Assembly: GCA_905183005.1 (NCBI GenBank)
Contig: CAJJDO010000151.1
Location: 6,978 to 70,977, forward strand
Length of the DNA stretch: 64,000 nt
Reading direction: 5' to 3'
DNA from: Paramecium pentaurelia
Taxonomy: Eukaryota > Ciliophora > Oligohymenophorea > Peniculida > Parameciidae
The notes under the pieces were generated by a model that had not been told where the DNA came from, made no database searches, and saw nothing but the letters and a program-made list of their open reading frames with translations. The translations under genes and the position numbers were made by a program. Below, in pieces: positions 26,351-38,905 of the stretch. Each line of letters starts with the position of its first letter. Positions within the stretch are counted from its first letter, which is position 1.

Positions 26351-27045
26351 TTATTCTGATATAACAATATTAATTTTAGAATTTTTGAATAAAACTACCA
26401 AATTCATGCTAATCATTGATGATAAATTTCAATAATGAATTAATTAGATTCAATGAATAGCAAGTAAAATACCAAGAAACTTAATATGATTTTCGTTCAC
26501 TTAGAGAATCAATATTTCAATGGACCATTTATTTAATTAAATAAGCAAGTTTTAATTTAATGCATAAGGCTTATGATCTTATCATGAAATTAATTAAAAA
26601 ATATAATTTCAAATCATCATAAACACTTGATAGTATTTTACTTTTAAGTTTTGACATATATTTCAAGTCTAAATGATTGGCATAGTTGAGCTGAGACCTA
26701 GTTTGACATTAGCAAAAAAATTCCTTTATGATATTATTTAAATTAATTTTAGATTTACAAACAACTCTTTAAAATTATTCCATTTTTCATATTGTATAAT
26801 ATTTTCAATTAAAATTGTAAAATATCATAATTAGATACTCAACTAAAAATTATCTGAATCTTGCATTTTGATATTGTTAAATTTAACTTAAATTTTATCA
26901 ATCAATAATATACTATTAGGTTAAAAATGAAGAGAGATCTGACAAATAACCTAAATTGTTGGGAGTTGTATTAATTTAAATGTAAAAATCTTCTTATTTC
27001 GCAGGTGAAATTATATCTTGTATTAACTTTACAATATGATATAAG
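25968..27045. repeat. Exact duplication, unit 2 copy 1 (assembly overlap)
   Basis: 1078 bases repeated at 27047-28124 across a single N at 27046. Overlaps unit 1, so its first 383 bases occur three times in the window (24619-25001, 25968-26350, 27047-27429). The unique part (26351-27045) shows no gene. Confidence 0.9.
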
Positions 27046-27046
27046 N

Positions 27047-28124
27047 TAAAATTGATTGTTATTCAAATTAAGATTGATTAATCTAATTAAAGACCAGAAA
27101 TCAATTTTTTCATACTTCATTTAATACTTTTAAAATAAAAGTATAATGTGATTAACTTTCAAATGAATCTATAATGAATATATAACAATATATGTTTTGA
27201 ATTTTTACTTTAAATTTAATAAATAGTGGGCTCCTTAATATTAGGATAAATCATTTAATAAATAAAAACATCATTTATTATTTAAATGAATAACCTACAT
27301 TTTTTTGCAATCAATAATTAAATATAATGAATATAATTTTAAATCATATTCATTTTTGTTTTTATGAGAATTCGTAGATATTATTTTCATAATAAATCCA
27401 AAGAAATTAGAAATAAAATATTTAAGCCATTATTCTGATATAACAATATTAATTTTAGAATTTTTGAATAAAACTACCAAATTCATGCTAATCATTGATG
27501 ATAAATTTCAATAATGAATTAATTAGATTCAATGAATAGCAAGTAAAATACCAAGAAACTTAATATGATTTTCGTTCACTTAGAGAATCAATATTTCAAT
27601 GGACCATTTATTTAATTAAATAAGCAAGTTTTAATTTAATGCATAAGGCTTATGATCTTATCATGAAATTAATTAAAAAATATAATTTCAAATCATCATA
27701 AACACTTGATAGTATTTTACTTTTAAGTTTTGACATATATTTCAAGTCTAAATGATTGGCATAGTTGAGCTGAGACCTAGTTTGACATTAGCAAAAAAAT
27801 TCCTTTATGATATTATTTAAATTAATTTTAGATTTACAAACAACTCTTTAAAATTATTCCATTTTTCATATTGTATAATATTTTCAATTAAAATTGTAAA
27901 ATATCATAATTAGATACTCAACTAAAAATTATCTGAATCTTGCATTTTGATATTGTTAAATTTAACTTAAATTTTATCAATCAATAATATACTATTAGGT
28001 TAAAAATGAAGAGAGATCTGACAAATAACCTAAATTGTTGGGAGTTGTATTAATTTAAATGTAAAAATCTTCTTATTTCGCAGGTGAAATTATATCTTGT
28101 ATTAACTTTACAATATGATATAAG
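27047..28124. repeat. Exact duplication, unit 2 copy 2
   Basis: Offset of 1079 from copy 1, then continues into unique sequence at 28125. No gene seen. Confidence 0.9.
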
Positions 28125-28163
28125 AAAGATATATTTAAATTTATTGAGGATAGATTTCCAGGA

Positions 28164-28805
28164 TGAATAGTTTATTTGAGTATCACAGGCAAAAAGAAAT
28201 GTGAAAGGACAAGAACAGAAATAACTAAATCTACTAATTAGAATGGTAATTAGATAGAAACAATTACTACATAAACATATAATGGAATGTCTTAAAGATA
28301 TTAAAATTAAATTCCTTTTCAATATTTCATAATCTCTTAATTATCTAAACGAACTATAGCATCATATTAATATGATCTAAATAATTGTTCTTTCACTCAA
28401 AAACTACTTCAAAATAGAGTTCAATATATATGGACCCCAATTCACAGCCACGAGATGATGGTATTACTTAATTACATATAAATTTTCTTTTGGCTTGAAT
28501 AATAATTTATGAACTGTAATATCAACAGTACCACCTTACAATCTCAAGCCATCACAGCTCTTTATTTTTTTAATGCCAATGAATTTAAAGATAATCAAGT
28601 ATTTTTATTCAAAAAATAAATTCATTAATAATTAGGAAAAAGAGGATATATCTATTTCCTATTAAAATAGCAGTTTATTTTTATGTTTAAAAGTTTTAAA
28701 CAGATAAAAAATTATAGCATTCTATAATTTAGCCATTTGAGATCTTTAATATTTGAGTTCAATATTAAAAAGTTCATAGATAGAGAATAACATCTAATAA
28801 TTTGA
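28164..28805 (+). CDS. Hypothetical ORF without start, doubtful
   Basis: The ciliate-code frame is open for about 213 codons to TGA at 28803-28805, long for such AT-rich DNA. The first half is polar (KKCERTRTEITKSTNQNG), the second half hydrophobic and aromatic. The first ATG is about 30 codons in (NGMSQRYQNQ). No family recognised. It may be a decayed gene end; its 5' side meets the duplicated assembly block. Confidence 0.3.
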
Positions 28806-28849
28806 TTCTAATCAAATTGATAAGAATTGATAAGCCTACATATAATAAT

Positions 28850-29080
28850 TTTGCCTGTTATTTATATTTAATGATATCTGAAGTTCTTGGTTATAGAATT
28901 TCTAAAATAATGATTGTTTTTTGATCTAATAATCAAGACATATATAGTCTAAAAACTTAATTCTTTCTCTTGTCTATTCTTTTGCGTAGATAAGATGACA
29001 GAAATTACTATCAAGAATACTGATATTTCCATTATTTTATGGAAAATTCATGCTTTTTATAATTTATCTTAGGAGACTAA
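28850..29080. repeat. Diverged direct repeat, copy upstream of the surface antigen
   Basis: Shares ordered blocks with 37980-38300: TTGGTTATA, AAAATAATGATTxTTTTT, TAATCAAGA, TTAATTCTTTCT, TCTATTCTTTTGC, GAAATTA, ATTTCCATTATT. Same orientation, clearly diverged. Confidence 0.55.
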
Positions 29081-30683
29081 GAAAATGAATTTTCTTTTTA
29101 TTCATGAATGCTCTAAGAATTATATTGTCAGAAAATAAGTTTTTACATTAAAATTTAGGTTTGGTATATTTGGGTTATTTTATTTTAAGACAATCCAATC
29201 GGAAAAAAACTAATGTTAAATCACATGTTATTTGACTTTGTAAAATTTCAGAATTTTAGACAATACCAAGTTGTTATTTTTAATTTGATAATAATATATG
29301 ATGCTCTTTCATATTATTGAATTATGTTTGGAGGGGTTTTTTCATCAGACAACAATTATCTTTTCTTGAAAGTTAAAAGCAATTGCAATATTTTTGGTAT
29401 TGTTTTTGAACAATCTACATTTTATTTTCATGCTTGTCTTTTTAATGAAGTTTAAATTACTTTACTTAGACTTCTTAATCCCACTCTAAATAAATATATT
29501 AATATTGTGATTATATTAAGAATAATAATATTCTTTAATAATTAAATTAAAAAATAGCAAGGTCTGTTATATAAAAAATATTAAAATTAAGAATTTATAT
29601 TTAAATAAACAGATTTGCCCATTAATTATTACTTATTAAACAATAAATCATAATATAGTCCTAAAAGCCTTAGCTATTTCATAAACTAATATATATAAAT
29701 CATATTCTCTTTAGAATCGATACAATAATTTAAATTTTTGTTTTTTTATTTTTGATTTCATTCTTATTATCTCAATTATAATAGTTTGAACATAAGTGAT
29801 TAAATCAATTTAATAAATATGATTATTTACTTATTTTTGGAGTTCTAATACTTTTTTTTGAATAAAAATATTTTCTTTATTTATCGCTTGTATACTTTAT
29901 ATTTACAATAACCATACTAAACAATATTTGGTAAATATTTTTCCATTTGAATATTCGTTGATATCTTAGTTTTTCATGTCTTTATTTTTATTGTCATCTA
30001 AAAAATGTTTAAAAAGTCTTCCAAAGCCTTCTAAACACTTTAGATGATTAAATAATTGATATAGAGGCATCTATAATACTAATTAATTTAGTTATTTTCT
30101 TAAAAATTCGAATAATCTTGACATGGATGAAAACAAGTTATCCAAAAATTGACAACAATAAACATAAAACCTAATTCCCTTTAAAACTTGAATGTAAAGA
30201 ATATAAATGATGCTAGTCTTATAAATTATATCAAAATTTATTCCTTCATAAGGCACCATCCATTAAAAATTTTTATACAATAAAATAAATAATGAACATT
30301 GTTCATCAACAATACTCCCTTAGTTCATGCTAGATTATCCAATAAATAGAATAATATTAGTTTAGACTATTAGCGAAAGTGATTTCACAGTTTTTCAAGT
30401 CTATTTTTAATTTCTTGATTGGAAAGCTCAAAATCAAAAATAACAATACCAAAATGTAATATAAAATTTAAACTTTTTATGTCTTGATTCATTTTTAGTT
30501 GGGCCACTGCCGCTCTCTTCGTCAACTTTCCTTATTGAAATTCACATCGAAATCTTTATCAAATTAGAATCAAAAATAAATCAAAATTAATATGCTAATA
30601 AAAAAAAAAAAAAAATTATATCGTCATATATTCAAATGCTTCTTTTTGCTTCTTTTTAATATTAATATTAAAATTAAAATTTA
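29081..30683. other. 5' intergenic region of the surface antigen gene
   Basis: No gene supported. A 17-A tract sits near 30600. Surface-antigen transcription in Paramecium depends on short upstream DNA, but I cannot point to a defined element here. Confidence 0.4.
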
Positions 30684-33600
30684 ATGAACAATAAAATTTT
30701 TTTGATAGCATTTTTGCTAATATTTACAGAAGGTTAAAAAATTTCAATTGCAACTTCATGTGTATGTACATAAATGCTTATTGAGTCCGATTGTGGAAAA
30801 ATAACTGGATGTCAATGGGACAAAACTAAATAAAAATGCACTAAGACAGAAACACCAACAATAGATACAACAAATTTTGCTACTTACTGTGATCAATTCA
30901 ATACAGCAGATGAATGCCCAAAGAAAAATCCTTGTGCATGGGATGGTAAGGCTTGTACTCATTTCACTGGATGCACACCGTTTGTTTATAATGATGATTC
31001 TAAATGTTCAGCAGTCTCAACTAGATGTATTACTGACGGAGTACGATGTGTAGAAAAAGCAGCATGTTCTACTTATTTGTTTTCAAAATCATGTGTTATT
31101 AATAATCTAGGTAGATATTGTTACTGGAATACATCAGATGCAAAAAATCCAAAATGTGAAGATGCTGATGATTGTCATAAATTACCAATTACATTAATAT
31201 CTGATTAACTCTGCAGAGCTTAGCTTTATAAATGTACAGCGAAAGAAGGTGGAGGATGTGTAGAATCAGGAGCTAAATGTGATGATTAAGTATCTGAAAT
31301 AGGTTGTGTTTAAGATTAGTCAGGAGGAGCATGCTTTTGGAATGAAGGAAAGTGTTTAGATAAGACTTGTGATAATGCTCCAAAAGATCTTATTACAGAT
31401 TAAGCATGCAAAGATTTTATTTCAACCTGTACCACTAAATAAGGGGGAGGTTGTGTTACAAGATCAAATTGTGGAGCTGCTATCTAAGCTGCTTGTATGA
31501 AAAATAGTTTGGGGGAAGATTGCTTTTGGAATGGCACAGAATGTGTTGATAAAACATGTGGAAATGCTTTGGCTATATATAAAACTAATTCAAAATGCTA
31601 AGCATATTTGAAAAAATGTATTACCACAGGAAATGGGTGCACAGATAATACTGGTTGTAGTGCTGCAAAAATTTAAGAAGCCTGTGATACAACATTAACT
31701 GGAACTCCATGCCATTGGGATGGAGTAGCTTGCAAAAATAAGACTTGTGATAATGCTGGTATTTTATATGTTGGACATGAATAATGTACTACATTTATGG
31801 CTTCATGCACAGCAAAATCTGGATCTGCCTCTGGATGTTAAGATAGATCATGCTCTAATGCTCCAAAAACAAATACTACAAATGAATAATGTGAAGCTTA
31901 TCTTCCAAAATAAAATTGTGTGACTTAAGTAGGAGGCGGATGTAGAACTAATACAACATGCGAAGCTATTAATTTGGAAGAAGTTTGCAAAACAGATGTA
32001 AAGGGCAACATTTGCTTTTGGAATGGTGGAAAGTGTTAGACTAAAATTTGTACAAATGCACCAACTTCTAATAATAATCATTCACTCTGTAATTCTTTCT
32101 TAAGTACTTGCACTGTAGGTAGTGGGTAAACCTGTGTTGATAAGACATGTGAAAATGTTTAGGAAGAAACAAATTGTGATATTGATTATCTTAACAAACC
32201 ATGTATTTACAAAAGTAGATGCTATTAAAAATAGTGTGCGTTGGCATCTAAAATGTATACAACTTATTAATAATGCAGAAATTATTTATAAACATGTACA
32301 TTAGATAACTCAGGATCAGGATGCATGGATTTACCTATCAAATGTGAAGCTATTAGATAAGCAGAAGGTTGTTAAATGAAATATGGAGGTGGAAAATGTG
32401 GATGGATTGGAAATAATTGTGTAGATTAAACTTGTTAAACTGCCCCATCTGCCAATTATAGTACAAGTAGTGGATGTAATACTTATAAAACTGGATGTGT
32501 TGTTGATAATGATTAAGCTGGCTGTATTGATCTTCCTGCCACTTGTTCTGCAAGAAAATTACAAGATAATTGCGAAATTGAATAAGCTAGATCTATTTCT
32601 CCATTTAAATGTTAATGGGATAACAAAACTGATTCAACAAATCCAGTTTGTATAGATATAAAATGTGAAAATGCACATCTTGTAACTTTATAAGGTAACG
32701 TATCTTAAGTTGGCTGTTGGAGTTATGAAGGTTTGAAATGTGTGATTAATACTAATAATGATAAATGTATTCCAAGACCTAAGATTTGTAATGGATTAGC
32801 TGAGACAGCTTGTAAATAATTGAATGTGATATAAGTTAGTGAAACTTCTACCAAAAATTGTTATTGGGATATAAAATCTGCAACTTGTTTAGATAAAGTT
32901 TGTGCAAATATAACATTAGATGCTTATACACAAGCTAATTGTTAAACAGCCAATACTAAATGTACAGTTAATGGTGCTTAAAATAAATGTTAAGATTTGG
33001 TTGCATGTAATGAATATTAAATTGCTGATCAATGTAAATTTGATCAAAATGAAAATATCTGTGTTTGGGATGGAACATGTAAAGATAAACCATGCACAAA
33101 TACAGAAGATTCCCTTAATTATGATAGTGATGAGAAATGTTAAACATATTCTAAAAAATGTACTTTAACATAAATGAAATGTTCTTTAAAATTAAGTACA
33201 TGTGAAAATATTAAAAATCAAGCTGCATGTGAATAACATACAATAAGTAAAAAGCAATAATGCCAATGGAATAGTTCTACATAAGCATGTGCTAATGCAG
33301 ATTCATTTGATTGCACAAAAATCACTGGAACAGGACTTTTATTAACTTATTGCTATTTTATGAGTAATACTTGTTCTGTTAATTCAGCTGGTACAGCTTG
33401 TATTGCTTAATTATAAAATTGTGGGGATTATTTATCAAATGATGTATGCTCATGGGCTCCTAATTAAGGAAATTGTTATTGGAATGGAGGAGCTTGCGTA
33501 ATGATAGTTGATTCAACGAAATGCACTGATATTTTTGGAACCAGTGCTGTAGTTTGCAAGAGTAAGAAATCTTTATGTACATGGACTAGTGGAAACAAAT

Positions 33601-36600
33601 GTGTAACAAATTGTGAAGGTTTCGAAGGTCCATTTAATTATGACGCTTGCTAAGCATTTAGCGCTCAATGTACAATCAAAAGAGATGGTACTGGATGTGT
33701 AATGACTGCACCTACTTGTGCAGAAACAGCCTAAGCCAATTGTACACATGCAGATGAAGGAATTTGCTATTTAAATGGAAATACCTGCACCTATGCCAGT
33801 GGTATGTCAGTTGTCGGTTAAGATAACTGTGGTTCAATAACAGGAAAAGGATTGACAACAGCTTATTGTAAAGGAATTAGTTTTGGAAATGTGTGCTCAT
33901 CAAATTCAGAATAGACCGCTTGTGTTAGGATGAAAAATAATTGTTCTGAATATTCATCTCCTTGGATTGATTGTGTTTCTACAACATAACTTACTTAGTA
34001 GAAATGTGTTATTAATGCTGCTGGAACTGGATGTGAACCTTATGTATCTAATTGTGCTACTGTAAAAGTCTTTAAAGAAGGAGCAATAGAAATTAAATAT
34101 ACTGATGCTATTTGTTATTTCTATTAATGCCAAGCCAAATCTGATGGTAGTGGGTGTGAAACCAAATCTCCAACTACATCATCTTCAAATTGTATCGATC
34201 ACCCTGGTCCATTTACATATGAAGCTTGCATTGGCTTCAACAAAATGTGTTCAGTTAATGCAAATAAAACGGCTTGTATCTTTGGTCTTGATACTTGCTC
34301 AGAATATGATTTTCTTGAAGATTGTGGACATTCATTTACTGAAGGAGAATGTTAACTATCTGGAAATAAATGTGTTTAAAAGACTTGTGATTTAGCTCCT
34401 GTTACAGCTACTAATTTAGCTGGATGTTAATCATATTCAACAAATTGTGTTGTTAGAGTAGGAGGATGTTAATTTAGGGATACATGTGCTTCATATACTA
34501 TTCGAAATGCCTGTGTTAAAGATGCTCATGGAAATGAATGTTTGTGGAACCCTTCAAAAGCTAAATGCGTTGATAAAAGTTGTAGTGCAGCTGAATCATC
34601 AACTAGTTTCGATTCTCATGTAGAATGTTTAACTGCTGGAAAATGTACAGTCAAAGCAACTGTAGAAAAAACAGTTGGATAAGGATGTATTGCATTTGCT
34701 GCATGTAGTTCTTATACAATTTAAGAATAATGTAAGAAAAATACAAAAGAAGAAGATTGTGTTTGGAATACAAATCCTAATCCAGCAATTTGTGCTGATA
34801 AATCTTGTGCCACTGCTCCAAATACATCATATAATGATCATGATGGATGTCAAGGATATCTATTAGGATGTACAGTGGATGTTGTTGATGTCAATGGAAC
34901 ACCAACACTTTAAGGATGTATTGCTTATAAAACATGCAGTTTATATACTCATAAAGAATAATGTAAAATAAGTAGTGATAAGGATGGGACAGGTGCAAAC
35001 ATTGAATGTGGATGGAATGGATCTACTTGTGTAAATAAGAATTGCTTAACAGCTTAGGAAACTGTTAACACTCCAACTTTATGTAATGATTATCTCCCTG
35101 GTTGTACTGTTAATGCAACAGATAATGGTTGTGTTGAAATACCTGATTATTGTGAAGGAATGACAAAAAATCAATGTTATGAAGGATCAGTCGATAAATC
35201 TTCAAGAAAATGCTATTGGGATATAACAGATGATGAGGGTAAATGTATAACAAAGAGATGCGAAAATTCTCCAAAATATGGATCCGAATCAGAATGTGAG
35301 AATTATTTATCTGGTTGCACAATAAGTACTAATAAATGTATGACTAAAATATGTGAAGATTTTACATTAACAACTGATGCTTTATGTAAAGCAGCACTCT
35401 CTACTTGTACATCAAATGGATTTAATTGTGTTCTAAGAGGAGCTTGTAATTAAGCATTAACTGAAGCTGGATGTGTGACAGATTCTAAAAATTAACCATG
35501 TTAATGGATGGCACCTAAAGGATAAACAGCTTATTGTACAAACAAGACTTGCGCAACTGCTCCTACAACATTAACAACTGAAGCTTAATGTGTTTCCTAT
35601 TTCACACCTTCATTAGGAACCTGTACAACAAAGAAAGATGGAGGCTGTACAATCAAAGGATCATGTACAACTGCTAATTTTGAGGCTTGCAAAACTGATA
35701 ATTTCGGAAATGATTGCTAATGGGACACCGAAACAAATGGATGTAGATTGAAAGAATGCAAAGATTTTGCTGGAACCACTCATTCTAATTGCAATAAAAT
35801 AAAAGCAGGATGCACTGCAGGATTAAATGGAAGATGCGCTTAAATGACTAATTGCTAAGATACCAAAGTAAGGGCTGCTTGTATTGAAGGTAATGATGGT
35901 CCATGTTTATGGGTTGCTAAATATATGAATGCTGATTTTACTTTTGGAGCATGCTTCTCTTATGAATCATGCAAGAGTTTAGATTGGACTTTGGATAGCA
36001 GCTGCAAATTGATATCTCCTAATTGTACAACTGATGGTACTGAATGTGTTGGAATTACATCTTGCGCAGATACAAACACTAACGGAGGATGTAAGACAGG
36101 AACAGATGGAGAATGTATCTAAACAATATCAGCCAAAGAATCTACAGATACAATTTGTAAGAAGTTTACTTCATGTGCTGATGCGTACTACTTAACCCAT
36201 AGTGAATGCAATTTAGCAAATTCAAAATGCACATCAGATTACTCAAAAGGATGTATTCCATTAGCTGCTTGCTCAACATATACCTAAAACTAATGCAACC
36301 TTAATAAGGATGGAGCTTAAAGAGATGCTAATGGACTTATAACATCTACAGGTATTTGTGTTTGGGATGACACTGCAAAGTAATGCAAAGATCAATAATG
36401 TACAGATCTAACCTACACTACAGAATAGGAATGTTCCTCTAAATTGAAGACATGCACATCAGATGGAGTTAAATGTCTAGTTAAAGTAGCCTGTAAAAGT
36501 TATACAACTTAAGCAGCTTGTAATGTTGCAGGTGGTACTGAAGGAGCTTGCTTTTGGGTAGCAACAGATACTTCAGGAAGTTGTAGAACTAAGGTTTGCT

Positions 36601-37220
36601 CTGATATTCCAAATGGTACAACCCTTTAAGCATGTTAAGGATTAGTAAATTGTGTCTCAAATGGAACTGATTGCATTCCCAAAGCCAACTGTTCATCCTA
36701 CATTACAAATATTGCTTGTAATTCCAAAGGATCTGATGGTATTTGTGTTTGGACTGAAACTATCACTGGACAAACTAAAACAGGAAAATGTTCATTGATG
36801 ACTAGTTGTGCTTCAGCTGGAACTGATGCTAATGCTTGCACATAAGCTAGTGATAGATGTCAAATAGATACTAAGAAAAAAGTTTGTGCTGATCATACTT
36901 GTGTTTCATATTCTGCTTAAGTGTTTAGTTGTAGATACTTCTACACTTGGGATTATAAGAATTACAACATTTGTTCATTAATAAATGGTGTTTGCACTGC
37001 TACGAGTGTTGATGCATTAAAAGAAGGGGATTGTTCCACTTTGACAGCATATCAATATTCATGGAATCCAGCAGTCTCTAAATGCACTCAATGTGGAACA
37101 GTTGTAGTAGAAGTAAATAATTCGAAAAACAATTCAAGCAGTGGAAATTAAGTCAATACAGATTCTGGATATATTCTTGGATTTACTTCGATTATAGTTG
37201 GATTGCTTATTTTTAATTGA
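30684..37220 (+). CDS. Paramecium variable surface antigen (immobilization antigen), GPI-anchored
   Basis: A single exon of 2178 residues, unbroken in the ciliate code. Signal peptide at 1-19 (NNKIFLIAFLLIFTEG). The body is tiled with cysteine-periodic modules, each roughly 65-75 residues, with recurring signatures C-x-W (CFWNGTEC, CVWDGTC), CxDKTCxNAP, and Thr/Ser-rich spacers. The tail NNSSSGN followed by GYILGFTSIIVGLLIF is a GPI-attachment signal. These are the abundant coat proteins of cell body and cilia, of which one type is expressed at a time. Length is in the range of known antigens (about 2200-2700 residues). I see no near-identical central tandem repeats of the kind some antigens carry. 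Expression state cannot be read from sequence. A diverged repeat flanks the gene on both sides. Confidence 0.95.
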
Positions 37221-38905
37221 TTAATATGATTAAATTTATAAAGTGCTATTTCATTAAAGTCAAATTCTTTTTTGTTTTATATAATTTTGAATCAAAATTT
37301 CTTATAGATATTTTTCAAATAATATGTATAATTATTGCTGCAGTGAAATAAAGATAGGTTTTTAAGGAAAATTGGATTGGTAATCATTTTTATTTTTCTG
37401 TATATGTAAATAATGATGTCTTAGCCAGATACTTATATTAAATTTGTAATTCTACCAAAAATATAGCCAAAATTCTCTTTTTATGAAAAAAATTAAATTG
37501 AAATTACTAGACATATATATAATTTCTTCATATATAAAAAATGAATATGATTTAGAGTTTAGATTAATCTTAATATTGTTTTTGATAGTTTAAATATCAT
37601 TTAAATTTATTGTCAATTTTTTATATTTTTTACTTTAAAAGATTCAGAAAAAATACATTAAGGATAAATCTATTGAAACAACTCAAGAGTTTAATTATAT
37701 AAATGTATGACATTATCAGTAATGCTAGAGGGATAAGATTAATAATAAGAAATTATACCATCTTTGAATAGTATTTTATTAAATTAAGATTAAATTAATC
37801 CAACCTGATATTTTTAACATTAGAGTGTTTGGAAATAATTAAAACAAACTTATTATTTTGCAAGAACTGAATTAATTATTTTATACTTGTTAGCATTTTA
37901 TTGAAAAACTTGATAAATTACATTTCAAATTTCCAGAAATATTTTCATCATACATATTTTATCCTGAAAAATTTGATAATTGTATTTATAATGATGTCTA
38001 AAGTCGTTGGTTATATTTTATAATAAAATTAGATGATGTTATAATACTGGCCTCCTCCATATATTAAATTTAATTATTTATCATAAAATAGAAATTTAAT
38101 TTATACTACAAATGATTTATAAGGTTATCCTTAGATTTGTAAAATAATGATTATTTTTGATTTTATAATCAAGAAGCACATTGGAAAATTTTAATTCTTT
38201 CTGTTTTCTATTCTTTTGCAGTACAAATGAAAGAAATTATTATCCATAATTTTAAATATTTCCATTATTTGATGGAAAATATAATCTTTTTAAAATTTAC
38301 ATTTAATATAAATAAATTTAAGTCTTATTAATAATAATTAGGCATCTAAAATAGTTATTGAACTTTTGATATGATTATATTTGTATGCCTGTTTTTTAAT
38401 AAATATGTAAATCTAATAGAATTCATAATCATTAATATTTTAGTTATAAGTTTGCCTTGCTCATCCAAATAGTTAATAGTTATGAACATTTAAATAAACT
38501 TATGAAACTTTCTTAAATATTAGCATGGAAGTGAAAAAATTTTATAAATATTTTTTTATGACTTAAGAAGAAACTAAATTAAGAATTGCCATATATTATG
38601 TCGTCTAAGACATATTTTAGAGTGGAAATATTATTAATAATCAAAACTAATGTCTTAATCAACTAAACTTATATGACAATGCTTATTTAATGCGCAATTT
38701 TTATTTTTTTTTAAATCTTAATTAATGTGCAATTTTTATTTTTTAAAATTCAAGAGTATCCAAGAGGTTTTAGTTGATTATAACAAGGATTTTAATTTCT
38801 ATGATTAATTTTAAAAAATTTGATTAATTAATGTACAATTTCTAAATATCAAAAACTTAGATTCTAAAGTATTTGTAAAGATTTTTTTTGATTATTAATA
38901 AAAAT
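37221..38905. other. Intergenic, 3' of the surface antigen
   Basis: No gene supported. Contains the second copy of the flanking repeat. Confidence 0.4.
37980..38300. repeat. Diverged direct repeat, copy downstream of the surface antigen
   Basis: Partner of 28850-29080, with longer spacing between matching blocks owing to an insertion of about 80 bases near 38040-38120. Confidence 0.55.

Noticed and set aside
23654..28124. Tandem gene duplication of the cysteine-rich gene
   Set aside because: Copies are exact and meet at single N characters; an assembly overlap is the better explanation.
31848..35322. Several short ORFs on both strands inside 30.7-37.2 kb
   Set aside because: They are out-of-frame shadows or in-frame pieces cut at TAA/TAG of the single surface-antigen frame.
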